From Deltaproteobacteria bacterium (GTDB lineage Bacteria; Desulfobacterota; GWC2-55-46): 64,000 nt of DNA. Where the stretch lies: NCBI GenBank assembly GCA_019912665.1, contig JAIOIE010000018.1, forward strand, positions 815,433 to 879,432. The letters run 5' to 3'. The position numbers and the translations under genes were made by a program. Below the pieces are notes generated by a model. That model saw nothing but the letters and a program-made list of their open reading frames with translations. It was not told the DNA's origin and did no database searches. The stretch's first letter is position 1, and every line of letters begins with the position of its first letter. Positions 1 to 8,295 of this stretch are shown here, piece after piece.

Positions 1-377
1 CTTACCCCGGCGTCCTTAAGTGCTATCCTGGCCTTCTCAAGCCTGGCCTCGGCCATGAGGAGCACCGCTTCCGCCTGCTTTGCCCTGGCCTCCTCGGTCT
101 CGGGGTCGAGGCTTACGACCACCTCGCCTTTTTTTACAAGGTCGCCTTCGTTAAACGGGAAGTCTATTATCTCGCCTCCGGCCTTGCTCTTTACAATGAC
201 CTCGACATCCGGGTTTATTACGCCGTTGGCTGCGGCCTCTATCTTCAAATCCCCTATCCCGGCCCTTGCGGTCTTCAAATCTTGCGCCTCGGGGCTATTC
301 CCGAGGCCCCGCCATAATAACGCGACGACTGCCAGGACAACGACGGCCCCGAGCCCATATATTATCTTCTTCCTCAT
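1..377 (-). CDS. HlyD-family efflux adaptor (membrane fusion protein), partial
   Basis: The reading frame starts at the ATG ending at 377 and runs off the left edge, so only about 125 N-terminal residues are visible. They show an N-terminal membrane anchor (MRKKIIYGLGAVVVLAVVAL) and then a lipoyl-like/barrel-sandwich half with the usual pattern of a periplasmic adaptor (VIVKSKAGGEI, FNEGDLVKKGEVV), followed by the first helix of a hairpin rich in Ala and Glu. Such proteins bridge an inner-membrane pump (RND or MacB type) to a TolC channel. The start codon overlaps the stop of the upstream TolC-family gene (ATGA), so the two are translationally coupled. The pump itself would lie beyond the window edge, and its type (RND or ABC) cannot be told from here. 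Confidence 0.85.
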   Translation of the reverse strand, partial: MRKKIIYGLGAVVVLAVVALLWRGLGNSPEAQDLKTARAGIGDLKIEAAANGVINPDVEVIVKSKAGGEIIDFPFNEGDLVKKGEVVVSLDPETEEARAKQAEAVLLMAEARLEKARIALKDAGV

Positions 378-1867
378 CTCACCTCTGACGCATCTTTGAT
401 GTTGATGCCCAGCTCCTCAAGGAGGGTCCCCTTCTCCCTGTAAAACCTGAGAAGCGTTAGATTATACCCCGAAACAGCGTCGAGGCGCTTAAGCCTCGAC
501 TGGAGGAGGTCGTCCTGAATCCTCAAGACGTTGAAGGTCGTTGACCTTCCTGCCTCAAGCTTTCTCTCCTCTGCCGCGAGCGTTTCCTCCGCGAGCGCCA
601 CAGACTCATCCGCTGCTTCGAGCCTTTTTCTGTCCGTGTCTATCGCCTTTATGGCCTCGTCGAGCCCGAGGACGATATCCTGCTCAATGCGCCTGAGGAG
701 CATCTTGAGCTGCATAGCTTCAATGCCTGTAACCTCCTGGGAGCCCCTGGCAAACCTATTCCCGAGAGGGTAGCTGAAAGCGAGTCCCACGAGCCACTGG
801 GGGTTGGCGTCAATACCGCTAAAAGAATCGGAGAAGGACTCGCCAAGACCGCTATAACCGAACCTGGCCTCGACGTCCACGGCAGGATAGCCGAGGTTCT
901 TCGCGTACCTTGCCTGAATGCTGTTCCTTTCGAGGGCGGCCCTGGCCTCAAGGTACTCGGGCCTGGTCTCCAGCGCTTTTGCTACCGAGGCCTCGAGACC
1001 TTCCCCCGAGGTCTTTAGCGTCCCGTCCCCTGCCGGGACGACCTCCGTGCCGGCCATTGCATAGGGGTCGCCCGCGATGAGCGACTTAAGCGAGCGCTCT
1101 CTTGCCTGGACCGCCTTCCTCGCAATGAGCACGTCCTCTTTCCTCGACGCAGCTGCCGCCTCGGCCTGCACGAGCTCGAGCCGGGAGATAACGCCCGCCT
1201 CCAGGCGCTTCCTGCTCGCTTCGAGAAGGGCCTCGGCCAGCCTTAGCGATTCCGTCCGCACGTCCAGCGCCAGCCGGGCGTTCATGAGGCCCCACCATGC
1301 CTCGCCGTAAAGAGTGACCGCGTCCAGAAGGGCGCGCTTAAGCGCTTCCTCGGATATCTGCCTTTCCTTCTTTAAAAGGTTTATCTCGAGTAGGTTCGAG
1401 TCGCCGTAGCCCCTGAGAAGGGGCTGACGGATCGATACCCCGGTAAAGGATTCGTATTCGAACTCCTGGCCGCTCAGGGTGTCGGCTGTCCAGGAAGAAC
1501 TTGCCTCGAGCGTGTACTGGGTGCCGAGGCCCGTCCGCCCGGTAACACCTGCGTTGAGATTATAGGACTCGGACTCTATGGAGCGGAGCCCGCCCGCGGC
1601 AACGCTCGAACGCGAACTCAGGGGGGTGGTTATGTCCTGTCTTGAGAGCGAGCCGAAGACCGCCGGGTCGAAGGCCCCATAGGCGCTCAAGACCCTTCCG
1701 TCGATCAATACAGGCTCAAGCCTCCTCACGCCAAGGTCAAGGTTATTGTCGATGAGCATGAGGATTCCGCTTCTGAAGCCCAGATGAAGGGTCTCTGCAG
1801 AGGCCGGCGCGCCTGAAAGGAGTGTCAGGAACGATGCAAGGACGGTTAGTATGAGGATGTTAGGCAT
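374..1867 (-). CDS. TolC-family outer membrane efflux protein
   Basis: The product of about 497 residues belongs to the outer membrane efflux protein (TolC/OEP) family, the trimeric channel of tripartite pumps. The frame is open further upstream, but I choose the ATG at 1867 because it is followed at once by a clean signal peptide (MPNILILTVLASFLTLLSG, cleaved near APASA). The body consists of two similar halves with long Ala/Glu/Leu/Arg-rich helices (for example AEALLEASRKRLEAGVISRL and LAEETLAAEERKLEAGRST), which is the TolC repeat signature. The length is normal for the family. It is coupled by a 4-base overlap to the HlyD-type adaptor, so this is an efflux operon reading leftwards. The substrate cannot be inferred. 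Confidence 0.88.
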   Translation of the reverse strand: MPNILILTVLASFLTLLSGAPASAETLHLGFRSGILMLIDNNLDLGVRRLEPVLIDGRVLSAYGAFDPAVFGSLSRQDITTPLSSRSSVAAGGLRSIESESYNLNAGVTGRTGLGTQYTLEASSSWTADTLSGQEFEYESFTGVSIRQPLLRGYGDSNLLEINLLKKERQISEEALKRALLDAVTLYGEAWWGLMNARLALDVRTESLRLAEALLEASRKRLEAGVISRLELVQAEAAAASRKEDVLIARKAVQARERSLKSLIAGDPYAMAGTEVVPAGDGTLKTSGEGLEASVAKALETRPEYLEARAALERNSIQARYAKNLGYPAVDVEARFGYSGLGESFSDSFSGIDANPQWLVGLAFSYPLGNRFARGSQEVTGIEAMQLKMLLRRIEQDIVLGLDEAIKAIDTDRKRLEAADESVALAEETLAAEERKLEAGRSTTFNVLRIQDDLLQSRLKRLDAVSGYNLTLLRFYREKGTLLEELGINIKDASEVR

Positions 1868-2005
1868 CGGAATCAAAACGTAACTAGAGGGGGCAAGGTT
1901 CCGTAAGCGGGCCCCCTGAATCCCGGCGTACAAGCTGTCAAAATCCCGGGAAGGCGCCCAAAGCACAAAAAAGCTGCGGAGACTTCCCCTGAGAAGGCCT
2001 CTTGG

Positions 2006-2683
2006 TCAAGCCTTGCGGCCTGCGGGCCGGGCAGGCTCCCTCAAAAGCGTCTTTCTCGGCCTTATGCCGACGGAGTGGTCCTTGGGAGGGGCCGTTTTTC
2101 TAAGGAGGTCAAGCCGATTCTGTTTTTCAAGCCGCCTGTATATGCGCACCCAGGCGCACTCGCATTCGATGTTGACCTCGCACATGCCGTCTGCAACGCC
2201 GCCGCACGGGCCGTTAAGCAGGCCCTTGGGGCATTCGGTGTGCGGGCATATGCCGCCGGTAGCGGCCAGCACGCATTCGCCGCAGAGGGAGCACCCCTCG
2301 AAGAACCTGCCCACCCGCTCGACTGTTGCGAGAAAGATGGAGTCCAGGGCCGGGAGAACGGGCTGCGTCTCTTCGGCCACGTCCGCGACGGTCCGGACGC
2401 CTGCCCCGCAGGCGAGCACGAGCACCGCTTCGGCGTCCTTAAGCCGCTCGTTCTCCCTGTAGGCCTTCAAGACGAGCTGCCTGTAGCAGGTCTCTTCCGG
2501 GAGCGAGCTCCCAAGGACCCTTACGCCCTTCTCCTCGAGGAGGCGGGCCATCTCCTCGAGCTCCTTTTTCCCGCCGGTAGAGCACTGCTCGGCGCAGGAG
2601 TCGCAGCCGAAGAGGTATACGGTCTTTTTACCCTCGAGAGACCCGAGGATCTCCTGTATGTCTTTCTTTTCGGTGATTATCAT
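2006..2683 (-). CDS. metV: methylenetetrahydrofolate reductase C-terminal (MetV-type) zinc/iron-sulfur protein
   Basis: This 225-residue Cys-rich protein matches the MetV-type domain found as a partner or fusion of methylenetetrahydrofolate reductase (MetF) in anaerobes and acetogens. Visible motifs are GCDSCAEQC near residue 26, LACGAG near 92, and a C-terminal cluster with CSLCGEC, CPHTECPKG and NGPCGG, followed by CEVNIECEC. In the Wood-Ljungdahl or one-carbon pathway MetV links MetF to an electron donor. Its neighbour folD makes the substrate-side folate conversions, which supports a one-carbon role. MetF is not present in the window. No strong Shine-Dalgarno sequence is visible upstream of the ATG. 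Family assignment is firm; the physiological partner is inferred. Confidence 0.85.
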   Translation of the reverse strand: MIITEKKDIQEILGSLEGKKTVYLFGCDSCAEQCSTGGKKELEEMARLLEEKGVRVLGSSLPEETCYRQLVLKAYRENERLKDAEAVLVLACGAGVRTVADVAEETQPVLPALDSIFLATVERVGRFFEGCSLCGECVLAATGGICPHTECPKGLLNGPCGGVADGMCEVNIECECAWVRIYRRLEKQNRLDLLRKTAPPKDHSVGIRPRKTLLREPARPAGRKA

Positions 2684-2772
2684 TTTAAGGGGAAAGAGAG
2701 CAACTTAATTAAACGCGACTGAAAGAGCAGCGAAAAGAAAGAATATGTTTCGCCGGAAGCCAATAGCCTCCC

Positions 2773-3630
2773 TTATGAGGCGCTTCGTTTCGCGGCTTCC
2801 ACCGTGTTTTTAAGGAGCATGGCTATGGTCATGGGGCCCACCCCGCCCGGGACCGGCGTTATGAAGCCGGCCCGTTTTGATGCGCCCTCGAAATCTACGT
2901 CGCCCACGAGCTTGCCCTCGGGGGTCCGGTTTATGCCCACGTCGATGACAACGGCCCCTTCCTTTATCCAGTCACCGCGGACGAATTCGGCCCTGCCAAC
3001 GGCCGCTACCACCACGTCCGCGCTGCGTACCCTTTCCGGCAGGTCCCTTGTCTTGGAATGGCAGATGGTCACGGTCGCGTTTCTTCTAAGGAGCATCATG
3101 GACATGGGCTTACCGACTATGTTGCTCCTTCCGATGACGACCGCGTCCTTGCCGGAGAGATCTATTCCGGTGGAATCTATGAGGCGCATTACGCCATACG
3201 GGGTGCAGGGCTGGAGCACCGGGTTCCCGATCATGAGCCGGCCTATGTTGTAGGGATGGAAACCGTCGACGTCCTTCCGGGGAGATATCTCCTCGAGGAT
3301 CGTCTCCTCGTTTATCTGTTTCGGGAGAGGGAGCTGGACGAGTATGCCGTGCACATTCCTCGATGCGTTCAGGTCCCTTATTAGACGAAGGAGCTCTTCC
3401 TGGGTTGCAGATTGAGGGAGGGCGTGCTTATCCGATTTTATTCCGACCTCTTCGCATGCCTTGACCTTGTTCCGCACATAGAGCTGGGAGGCCTGGTTTT
3501 CGCCTACCAGGACCACCGTCAGGCCGGGGACTATGCCGGACTCCTCCTTTAAGGCAAGTATCTCGGATTTGAGCTCCGCCCTTACCTGGGCGGCAATTTC
3601 CTTTCCGTCAATAATCGCGGCTGTCTTCAT
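2773..3630 (-). CDS. folD: bifunctional methylenetetrahydrofolate dehydrogenase/methenyltetrahydrofolate cyclohydrolase
   Basis: FolD interconverts 5,10-methylene-, 5,10-methenyl- and 10-formyl-tetrahydrofolate in the cytoplasm. The 285-residue product has the expected length and hallmark segments: the active-site YVRNKVKAC stretch with the catalytic lysine, [10 protein letters not shown], the NAD(P)-binding [14 protein letters not shown] segment, and the C-terminal [13 protein letters not shown]. The open frame extends 34 codons upstream, but the ATG at 3630 ([13 protein letters not shown]) fits FolD N-termini and has a GGGA sequence a few bases ahead. It lies just upstream of metV on the same strand, so the two may form a one-carbon operon. 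Confidence 0.96.
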   Translation of the reverse strand: MKTAAIIDGKEIAAQVRAELKSEILALKEESGIVPGLTVVLVGENQASQLYVRNKVKACEEVGIKSDKHALPQSATQEELLRLIRDLNASRNVHGILVQLPLPKQINEETILEEISPRKDVDGFHPYNIGRLMIGNPVLQPCTPYGVMRLIDSTGIDLSGKDAVVIGRSNIVGKPMSMMLLRRNATVTICHSKTRDLPERVRSADVVVAAVGRAEFVRGDWIKEGAVVIDVGINRTPEGKLVGDVDFEGASKRAGFITPVPGGVGPMTIAMLLKNTVEAAKRSAS

Positions 3631-3951
3631 TAATGTCCCGTAGGCGCTCTGTTTTTCAAAGGAGTATACTTTAAAACACCTTGTAATGCAAAGAAAATTG
3701 AAGACTTCTGCAAACCGTGCCTTTTTCGGCACTGTAGAGCAGCGGTTTCGACCGGGAAGGGGGCAATTCGTCTTGACACCGCATGAAGGCGGTGATTTAT
3801 TATCGGGGTTTAGCCATAACTTGGTTTTACAGGGGCCTTGCGGGCGCGGTCTTGCAGATTGAGAATAGTACCGAAGGAGCGCTCAGCAGCCCTCTGCCGG
3901 TCCGGCCAAAAACCCATTTTTCTCTGGAATGCACGAAGGAAAGGGGGGATA
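3631..3951. other. intergenic region of 321 nt between folD and the small coiled protein
   Basis: No credible gene is seen. The stretch holds a small hairpin (GTGCC, six-base loop, GGCAC near 3716-3731) with no adjacent T-run, and a plus-strand promoter-like sequence at 3773-3803 described separately. Weak open frames here (for example from 3783) lack recognisable protein character. Confidence 0.5.
3773..3803 (+). promoter_or_regulatory. possible sigma-70 promoter with a palindrome in the spacer
   Basis: A perfect -35 TTGACA (3773-3778) is followed by AT-rich -10 choices: TATTAT at 3798 with a 19-base spacer, or TTTATT at 3796 with 17. The spacer holds a 5-bp inverted repeat, ACCGC at 3778-3782 and GCGGT at 3789-3793, which could be an operator. 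The promoter would drive the gene at 3952 and perhaps the antiporter after it. The spacing is not ideal, so this is a moderate call. Confidence 0.4.
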
Positions 3952-4263
3952 ATGAATTTTCTGGAGAGCGTTAACGAGGAGCTCAAGAAGGCGGTCGAAG
4001 AAGGCTGGGCTGCCTTGAAGGAGAGCGCCCAGTCCGGGAAGCTCCGTCTTAAGCTCTATAACCTCAACAGGGAGGCCGAGAAGCGTTTCAGGGAGATCGG
4101 CGGGATAGTGTACGAATCGGAAAAGCTCCATAAGGATGACCCGCTCAAAAGCCCCGAATTGCAAAGGCTTGTTGCCGAGATCAGGCAGATAGAGGCGGAA
4201 ACGGAAGCACTTCGAGAAGAGATGAGGAAAGTCAAAGGCAAGGAGCCGTCAATAACGAAATAG
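3952..4263 (+). CDS. small charged coiled-coil protein of unknown function
   Basis: The product is 103 residues, about half of them charged, with predicted helical content and no membrane segment or signal peptide. The ATG at 3952 is chosen over an upstream GTG-type start because a GGGGGG stretch stands just ahead and the upstream residues look non-coding. A central segment (KRFREIGGIVYESEKLHKDD) resembles small soluble proteins annotated only as hypothetical or as zinc-less coiled proteins; I do not recognise a named family. It sits 72 bases upstream of the CPA2 antiporter on the same strand and may be co-transcribed with it. No function is assigned. Confidence 0.7.
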   Translation: MNFLESVNEELKKAVEEGWAALKESAQSGKLRLKLYNLNREAEKRFREIGGIVYESEKLHKDDPLKSPELQRLVAEIRQIEAETEALREEMRKVKGKEPSITK

Positions 4264-4335
4264 CACGTCTCCATTCATGCAGCCCACCTTTGCGCTGCCC
4301 GAACCATCGGGCCCGAATAACAGCCTTTTAAGTAT

Positions 4336-6321
4336 ATGGAAAACATACCGCTTCTAAGGGACATAGTCGTCTTGCTTGCGGTCTCGGTGCCGCTAAGCAT
4401 GATCCTTTCGAGGGCCGGCCTGCCTACGGTTGTGGGGTTCCTCATAACAGGAATAGTCATCGGCCCCTACGGGTTCGGGCTTGTACGGGACGTGCACACC
4501 GTGGAGCTCCTTGCCCAGGTCGGGGTGGTGCTCCTTCTTTTCACCATCGGGCTAGAGTTCTCGATTTCAAAGCTCCTTAATATCAGGCGCGAGGGCCTTA
4601 TCGGCGGCGGACTTCAGGTGGGGCTCACGGTGCTTTGCGTCGCGGGCCTCTCCCTTATTCTCGGGCAGGACCTCAAGGTCGCCGTGCTCCTGGGCTTCGT
4701 GGTGTCCCTTTCATCTACAGCGATAGTCCTTAAGCTCCTGGCCGACAGGGGAGACGTGAATACGCCTCAAGGCAACTTTTCGGTCGGGGTTCTCATATTC
4801 CAGGACCTGGCCGTGGTCCTCATGGTCATGGTCCTCCAGTCCATCGGGCTCAACGGAGGGGCCTCTCCGCTCGATATTTCGAAAAAGCTCGGGGTCTCGT
4901 TCGCGGCTTTCGCCGTGATCGTAGCCGGGGTCGTGTGGCTCATACCCAGGCTCTTCGACCAGGTCGTGAAGCTCCGGAATAGAGAGGTCTTCATCCTCAC
5001 AATCGTCCTCGTCTGCCTGGGCACGGCCTGGTTCACCTCTCTTTTCGGCCTCTCGCTCGCCCTCGGGGCCTTCATAGCCGGGCTCGCCATATCGGAATCC
5101 GAGTACAGCAACCAGATAGTAGCGGAGGTAATCCCGTTCAGGGACACCTTCTCAAGCCTCTTCTTCATCTCAATAGGGATGCTACTGGACCTGAGGTTCT
5201 TTATCGGCCACATAGGCTGGGTGGCGCTCCTGGTAATGGTCATCGTAGCGGCCAAGGCGCTGGTCGTAATAGGCATAGGGCGGGTATTGAAGTACCCGTT
5301 CAGGCTCTCGATCATAGTGGGCCTGAACCTCGCGCAGATAGGCGAGTTCTCCTTCATACTCATAAAGATGGGGCAGGACTACAACCTCCTTAACGAGGTC
5401 CTTTACCAGTCCTTCCTGGCCTCGGCCATCATAACAATGGCCCTTACGCCCTTCATATACCAGAGGTCGGCGAGGCTGGCCTTTGACCTCGGAAAGCTCC
5501 TCGGCATGGGCGGCGGGCATCCGGGGCAGAAAAAGACCCATCTCTCGAACCATGTCATAATAATCGGCTACGGACTCAACGGGCGGAACCTCGCCCGGGT
5601 CTTGAAGGAGACCGGCATCCCCCACGCCATCATGGAGATGAACATGGAGCGGGTGAAGGCGGCCAAGGCCGAGGGGCACAGCGCCTACTTCGGGGACGCG
5701 AGCCACCCTGAGGTCTTCAAGAAATTGGGGGTCGAGAAGGCAAAGATGGTGGTTACCGCCATATCAGACCCCATAAGCACAAGGGCGATCGTAAAGACGG
5801 CGAGAGAGATAAGCCCGACCATCTCCATAATAGTGAGGACCAGGTTCGTGAAGGAGGTGGAGGACCTTTACAGGCTCGGCGCGAACCAGGTCATCCCCGA
5901 GGAGTTCGAGACCTCTGTTGAGATATTCGCGCGGGTGCTTAAGGACTACAGGGTCCCCACCAATATAATCCAGAACCAGATCGACCTTATCCGGCAGGAA
6001 GGGTATGCGATGCTACGGAACCCGGCGCTCTCGACCGACAGGTTATCCAGGCTCTCGGCCATACTGGAGAAGACGGTCATGGATACCTTCTATGTGGATG
6101 AGGCCTGTTCGGTTGCCGGGTCGACCTTGAGGGAACTGTATTTCAGGAAAAGGACCGGCGCAACCGTCATAGCCGTAGCCAGGGGAAACGGGGCTAACAC
6201 TAACCCGGGGCCGGAATTCAGGATAGAGAAGGGGGATATACTGGTACTTTTAGGGAGCCACGCCCAGCTCGCCGCGGCCTTTCAGATACTGAACGAGAAG
6301 TGCCCTGTCACCAGGGCATGA
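4336..6321 (+). CDS. CPA2-family monovalent cation:proton antiporter with TrkA-N and TrkA-C domains
   Basis: The 661-residue protein combines about 12 membrane segments of the sodium/hydrogen exchanger fold (residues roughly 1-380), a Rossmann-type TrkA-N domain beginning near residue 405 (HVIIIGYGLNGRNLARVLKE, dinucleotide-binding GxGxxG), and a C-terminal TrkA-C domain (about 560-655) ending in EFRIEKGDILVLLGS. This order is that of KefB/KefC/YbaL-type potassium or sodium exporters of the inner membrane. Gating by a nucleotide or by glutathione adducts is typical of the family but is not shown here. No regulatory partner (KefF/KefG) is adjacent. The start ATG lacks a strong ribosome-binding site. 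Confidence 0.92.
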   Translation: MENIPLLRDIVVLLAVSVPLSMILSRAGLPTVVGFLITGIVIGPYGFGLVRDVHTVELLAQVGVVLLLFTIGLEFSISKLLNIRREGLIGGGLQVGLTVLCVAGLSLILGQDLKVAVLLGFVVSLSSTAIVLKLLADRGDVNTPQGNFSVGVLIFQDLAVVLMVMVLQSIGLNGGASPLDISKKLGVSFAAFAVIVAGVVWLIPRLFDQVVKLRNREVFILTIVLVCLGTAWFTSLFGLSLALGAFIAGLAISESEYSNQIVAEVIPFRDTFSSLFFISIGMLLDLRFFIGHIGWVALLVMVIVAAKALVVIGIGRVLKYPFRLSIIVGLNLAQIGEFSFILIKMGQDYNLLNEVLYQSFLASAIITMALTPFIYQRSARLAFDLGKLLGMGGGHPGQKKTHLSNHVIIIGYGLNGRNLARVLKETGIPHAIMEMNMERVKAAKAEGHSAYFGDASHPEVFKKLGVEKAKMVVTAISDPISTRAIVKTAREISPTISIIVRTRFVKEVEDLYRLGANQVIPEEFETSVEIFARVLKDYRVPTNIIQNQIDLIRQEGYAMLRNPALSTDRLSRLSAILEKTVMDTFYVDEACSVAGSTLRELYFRKRTGATVIAVARGNGANTNPGPEFRIEKGDILVLLGSHAQLAAAFQILNEKCPVTRA

Positions 6322-6400
6322 ACTCTTTTGGCTTGTAATAAATACCCAAAGACCCCGGACCTCTTCCGCTCGCCCCCGGGCCAGGCCCGGTGATAACCCT

Positions 6401-6434
6401 AATAAGAAAGGGGGCTATGAGCCCCCCCCCTTCT
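6401..6434 (-). terminator. rho-independent terminator of the small minus-strand gene
   Basis: A 7-bp GC-rich stem, GGGGGCT (6410-6416) and AGCCCCC (6420-6426), with a 3-base loop is followed on the minus strand by TTTCTTATT. It would end transcription of the gene at 6463-6663. In the plus direction the stem is followed by a C-run and mixed pyrimidines, so termination of the antiporter transcript would be weaker. Confidence 0.65.
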
Positions 6435-6462
6435 CTGAGTTGAAAAACAGCGCTTTATGCTG

Positions 6463-6663
6463 TTAATCCTTTTCTTTCTTTTCAGGTATGCCGCTCAATG
6501 CCTCTTCAGGTTCCGGAAAAGGCCCGTTCGAATACCGGCACGGTCCGGTCTTCAGGAAACAGGACTGGATGAGCTTCCTCTTCTCGTACTGGTTATAGCA
6601 GAGCCAGCTCTCTTTTCCGTTCTCGTTCTTTATTATGGTAAGGAACTTGCAGCGGCTGTCCAT
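6463..6663 (-). CDS. small cysteine-containing protein of unknown function
   Basis: The predicted product has 66 residues, with spaced cysteines (positions 5, 22, 35 and 42) and a basic centre, and no signal peptide. A good AGGGG ribosome-binding sequence stands about 7 bases ahead of the ATG at 6663, and a rho-independent terminator lies just downstream, which together support a real short gene. I do not recognise the family and no function is assigned; a small metal-binding protein is possible but unproven. Confidence 0.6.
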   Translation of the reverse strand: MDSRCKFLTIIKNENGKESWLCYNQYEKRKLIQSCFLKTGPCRYSNGPFPEPEEALSGIPEKKEKD

Positions 6664-6752
6664 GTAAAAACCCCTGATCTGATGGTAACATTTATGCAGG
6701 CAGGGGTCAATGGAGGGTAGCTAAGGCCTGGAGGACAGGAAAGGTGGAAAAT

Positions 6753-6829
6753 TGGCGCGCCCGGAGGGATTCGAACCCCCGACCCTCTGATTCGTAGTCA
6801 GATGCTCTGTCCAGCTGAGCCACGGGCGC
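6753..6829 (-). tRNA. tRNA-Arg(ACG)
   Basis: The 77-nt minus-strand sequence folds into a full cloverleaf. The acceptor stem is GCGCCCG with CGGGCGC, the D-arm has GCTCAGCTGGACAGAGC, the anticodon stem is TCTGA/TCAGA with loop CTACGAA, and the T-arm contains GGTTCGAATCC. The 3' CCA is encoded (6753-6755). The anticodon ACG (6793-6795 on the complement) reads CGN arginine codons after deamination to ICG. Discriminator base is G. A matching promoter lies about 100 bases upstream. Confidence 0.97.
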
Positions 6830-6928
6830 TTATGCTTGCTTTGGAATGGGAATGCCCCGAGGGGCCAGAAAACTTTTTGGAACCAAAAGGCAGGCCCAAA
6901 ATGACAGCCTTCCCTTGTTCGTTCAAAG

Positions 6929-6956
6929 ATTTTAACATCTGGGGATTTTCAGTCAA
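6929..6956 (-). promoter_or_regulatory. sigma-70 type promoter of the tRNA-Arg gene
   Basis: On the minus strand a -35 TTGACT (6951-6956) and a -10 TAAAAT (6929-6934) are separated by 16 bases. Predicted initiation near 6922 would give a precursor with a leader of about 93 nt before the tRNA at 6829. No other minus-strand gene lies between. Confidence 0.6.
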
Positions 6957-7066
6957 GAGATTAGTATCGGCGTTCTCAGGGAATTAGATTCTGGGACTTG
7001 CGTCCCGGCCTTAAAAAGAGACCTCAGCTGGACATGGCTGACGGGTCTTCTCAGGCAACATGATAA
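6957..7066. other. non-coding stretch with nested hairpin, function unknown
   Basis: This is the first part of a 510-nt gene-free region (6830-7339). It contains a GGGAC/GTCCC mini-hairpin near 6995-7010 and a nested hairpin at about 7019-7048 in which AGACC pairs with GGTCT around an inner CAGC/GCTG stem. The hairpins lie directly ahead of the terminator at 7067-7104. A short plus-strand RNA ending there is possible, but I see no convincing plus-strand promoter. Confidence 0.35.
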
Positions 7067-7104
7067 CAAAAAAGGCAGTGAGCTTTTCGCTCGCCTGCCT
7101 TTTT
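7067..7104. terminator. bidirectional rho-independent terminator
   Basis: A 10-bp stem with one bulged C, GGCAGTGAGC (7074-7083) and GCTCGCCTGCC (7089-7099), has a five-base loop. It is flanked by five or more T residues on the right and a run of A on the left, so either strand could terminate. No gene ends here in the plus direction, which is why the preceding non-coding stretch is worth noting. Confidence 0.65.
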
Positions 7105-7169
7105 CCTTGCAAGGCGTCCGGGCCTGAGCCCATCCCCAGCCCCGCTCCGGACCCGGACGCCTTGCAAGG
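7105..7169. repeat. 18-bp perfect inverted repeat with 29-nt loop
   Basis: Left arm CCTTGCAAGGCGTCCGGG (7105-7122) is the exact reverse complement of the right arm at 7152-7169. The outer ten bases of each arm (CCTTGCAAGG) are themselves palindromic. The structure immediately follows the bidirectional terminator and is in non-coding DNA 170 bases ahead of the SemiSWEET gene. It may be a palindromic dispersed element, a protein-binding site or part of a structured RNA; only one copy is seen in the window. Confidence 0.8.
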
Positions 7170-7339
7170 CATGTCATTTGATTCAAGTAACCTGGACTAA
7201 ACACCTGCATTATATACCGGGAGCCGAATGGTTTAAACTGTACCCAAGTACAGTCCGCGTCCGGCCCGCGTATTTGCCTTTGCAACTCTCCGCACAATCA
7301 AATAGAATAAGAGGACGGCTATGAATTTCGGAGGCATGG

Positions 7340-7594
7340 ATGGACTCAATAACATTACTGGGGCTACTGGGCGGGACCCTTACTACCGCATCCTTTTTCC
7401 CCCAGGTGGTAAAGACGATAAAGACCCGCTCGACAAAGGACGTTTCGTTTGCGATGTTCCTGCTCCTTTCAGTAGGGATAACCATTTGGATAATCTACGG
7501 GATCAAGATAGGCTCCGTCCCGGTCGTGATAGCGAATTCGGTTTCGCTCGTCTTTTCGCTTATCATCCTTATACTCAAGCTGGTATATAGATAG
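7340..7594 (+). CDS. SemiSWEET-type sugar transporter (PQ-loop protein)
   Basis: The 84-residue product has three membrane segments and the PQ-loop signature near residue 20 (ASFFPQVVKTIKTRSTKDVS), which defines the SemiSWEET half-transporters that dimerise in the inner membrane to carry sugars such as sucrose or glucose. Length is typical. A GGAGG ribosome-binding site stands 6 bases ahead of the ATG at 7340, which settles the start against an overlapping frame at 7321. It precedes acpS on the same strand by 142 bases. Substrate is unknown. Confidence 0.9.
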   Translation: MDSITLLGLLGGTLTTASFFPQVVKTIKTRSTKDVSFAMFLLLSVGITIWIIYGIKIGSVPVVIANSVSLVFSLIILILKLVYR

Positions 7595-7736
7595 GCTGTA
7601 AATGGAATTTTTTACATTGTACCGGGGGGCAAGGTGCCTCGTTCTATTTGCCGTGGCCGAGATGTATGATATGATCGCATCAAATTCCCCCTCAAACTTT
7701 CGAAGTTGAAGGCAAGGCAGGCGCCGGGACCGGTCT

Positions 7737-8099
7737 GTGGACAACTTTTCTTCTGGAATAGATGTGGTTTCCCTGAAAAGGGCCGAAAGGACTTTTTCAA
7801 ACGCCCGTTTCCTTAAATCGGTCTTTACAGACCGGGAAATCGAGACTGCGTTTTCCATGAGGGAGCCGGAGAGGCACCTTGCCGGCAGGTTCGCGGCCAA
7901 GGAGGCCTTTGTAAAGGCCCTCTCAAAAGGCATCCTCTCGGGCATCAGTCTGAGAGACGTAGAGATCACTGCAACGCCCGGCTACCCTCCGGCTTTCAAG
8001 CTCGGCAGGGAGCCCGAAAATCTTGTGGCCGGGAGGAGCATCCACTTAAGCCTCTCATATACAAGTGATTTCGCATTCGCTCTCGTCGTCATAGGCTGA
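7737..8099 (+). CDS. acpS: holo-[acyl-carrier-protein] synthase
   Basis: AcpS transfers 4'-phosphopantetheine from CoA to the serine of acyl carrier proteins. The 120-residue product has the N-terminal GIDVV metal-binding aspartate and the FAAKEAFVKAL helix with the catalytic glutamate, and ends with HLSLSYTSDFAFALVVI, where the His is typical of the family. The start is GTG at 7737, set by the conserved position of GIDVV close to the N-terminus. It could activate the unusual acyl carrier protein encoded at 18879 as well as the fatty-acid ACP; that link is inferred. Confidence 0.95.
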   Translation: MDNFSSGIDVVSLKRAERTFSNARFLKSVFTDREIETAFSMREPERHLAGRFAAKEAFVKALSKGILSGISLRDVEITATPGYPPAFKLGREPENLVAGRSIHLSLSYTSDFAFALVVIG

Positions 8100-8181
8100 C
8101 TGGCCCTGATTAAAATTCGGGGCTCAAAAATATTTAACAATTCTATTTTTCCTCCGAAATATGCAGTATACAAGCCGCACC

Positions 8182-8212
8182 TTGTTTTCCGTTTGAAAAA
8201 ATGTGCTATACT
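8182..8212 (+). promoter_or_regulatory. extended -10 promoter of the LuxR-type regulator
   Basis: A TATACT -10 (8207-8212) is preceded by the extended TGN element (TGC, 8204-8206), with a weak -35 TTGTTT at 8182-8187 (19-base spacer). Initiation near 8219 would give a 5' leader of about 77 nt before the TTG start at 8296. Confidence 0.45.
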
Positions 8213-8295
8213 GTTTTAGAATGCTCGTCAAAACACAGCCTGCTTTCAAGAAATCATGAATCTGCGTTCCAGTTGAACCGCACCGGAGGATGTAG

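Noticed and set aside
2075-2722. Plus-strand frame opposite metV
   Set aside because: The minus-strand gene has the Cys motifs of a known family; the plus-strand frame has no motif.
7597-7616. TGTAAA/TTTACA palindrome after the SemiSWEET gene, similar to the PrsR boxes
   Set aside because: The spacing is three bases longer than in the four boxes, and no sigma-54 promoter or PEP-CTERM gene is near.
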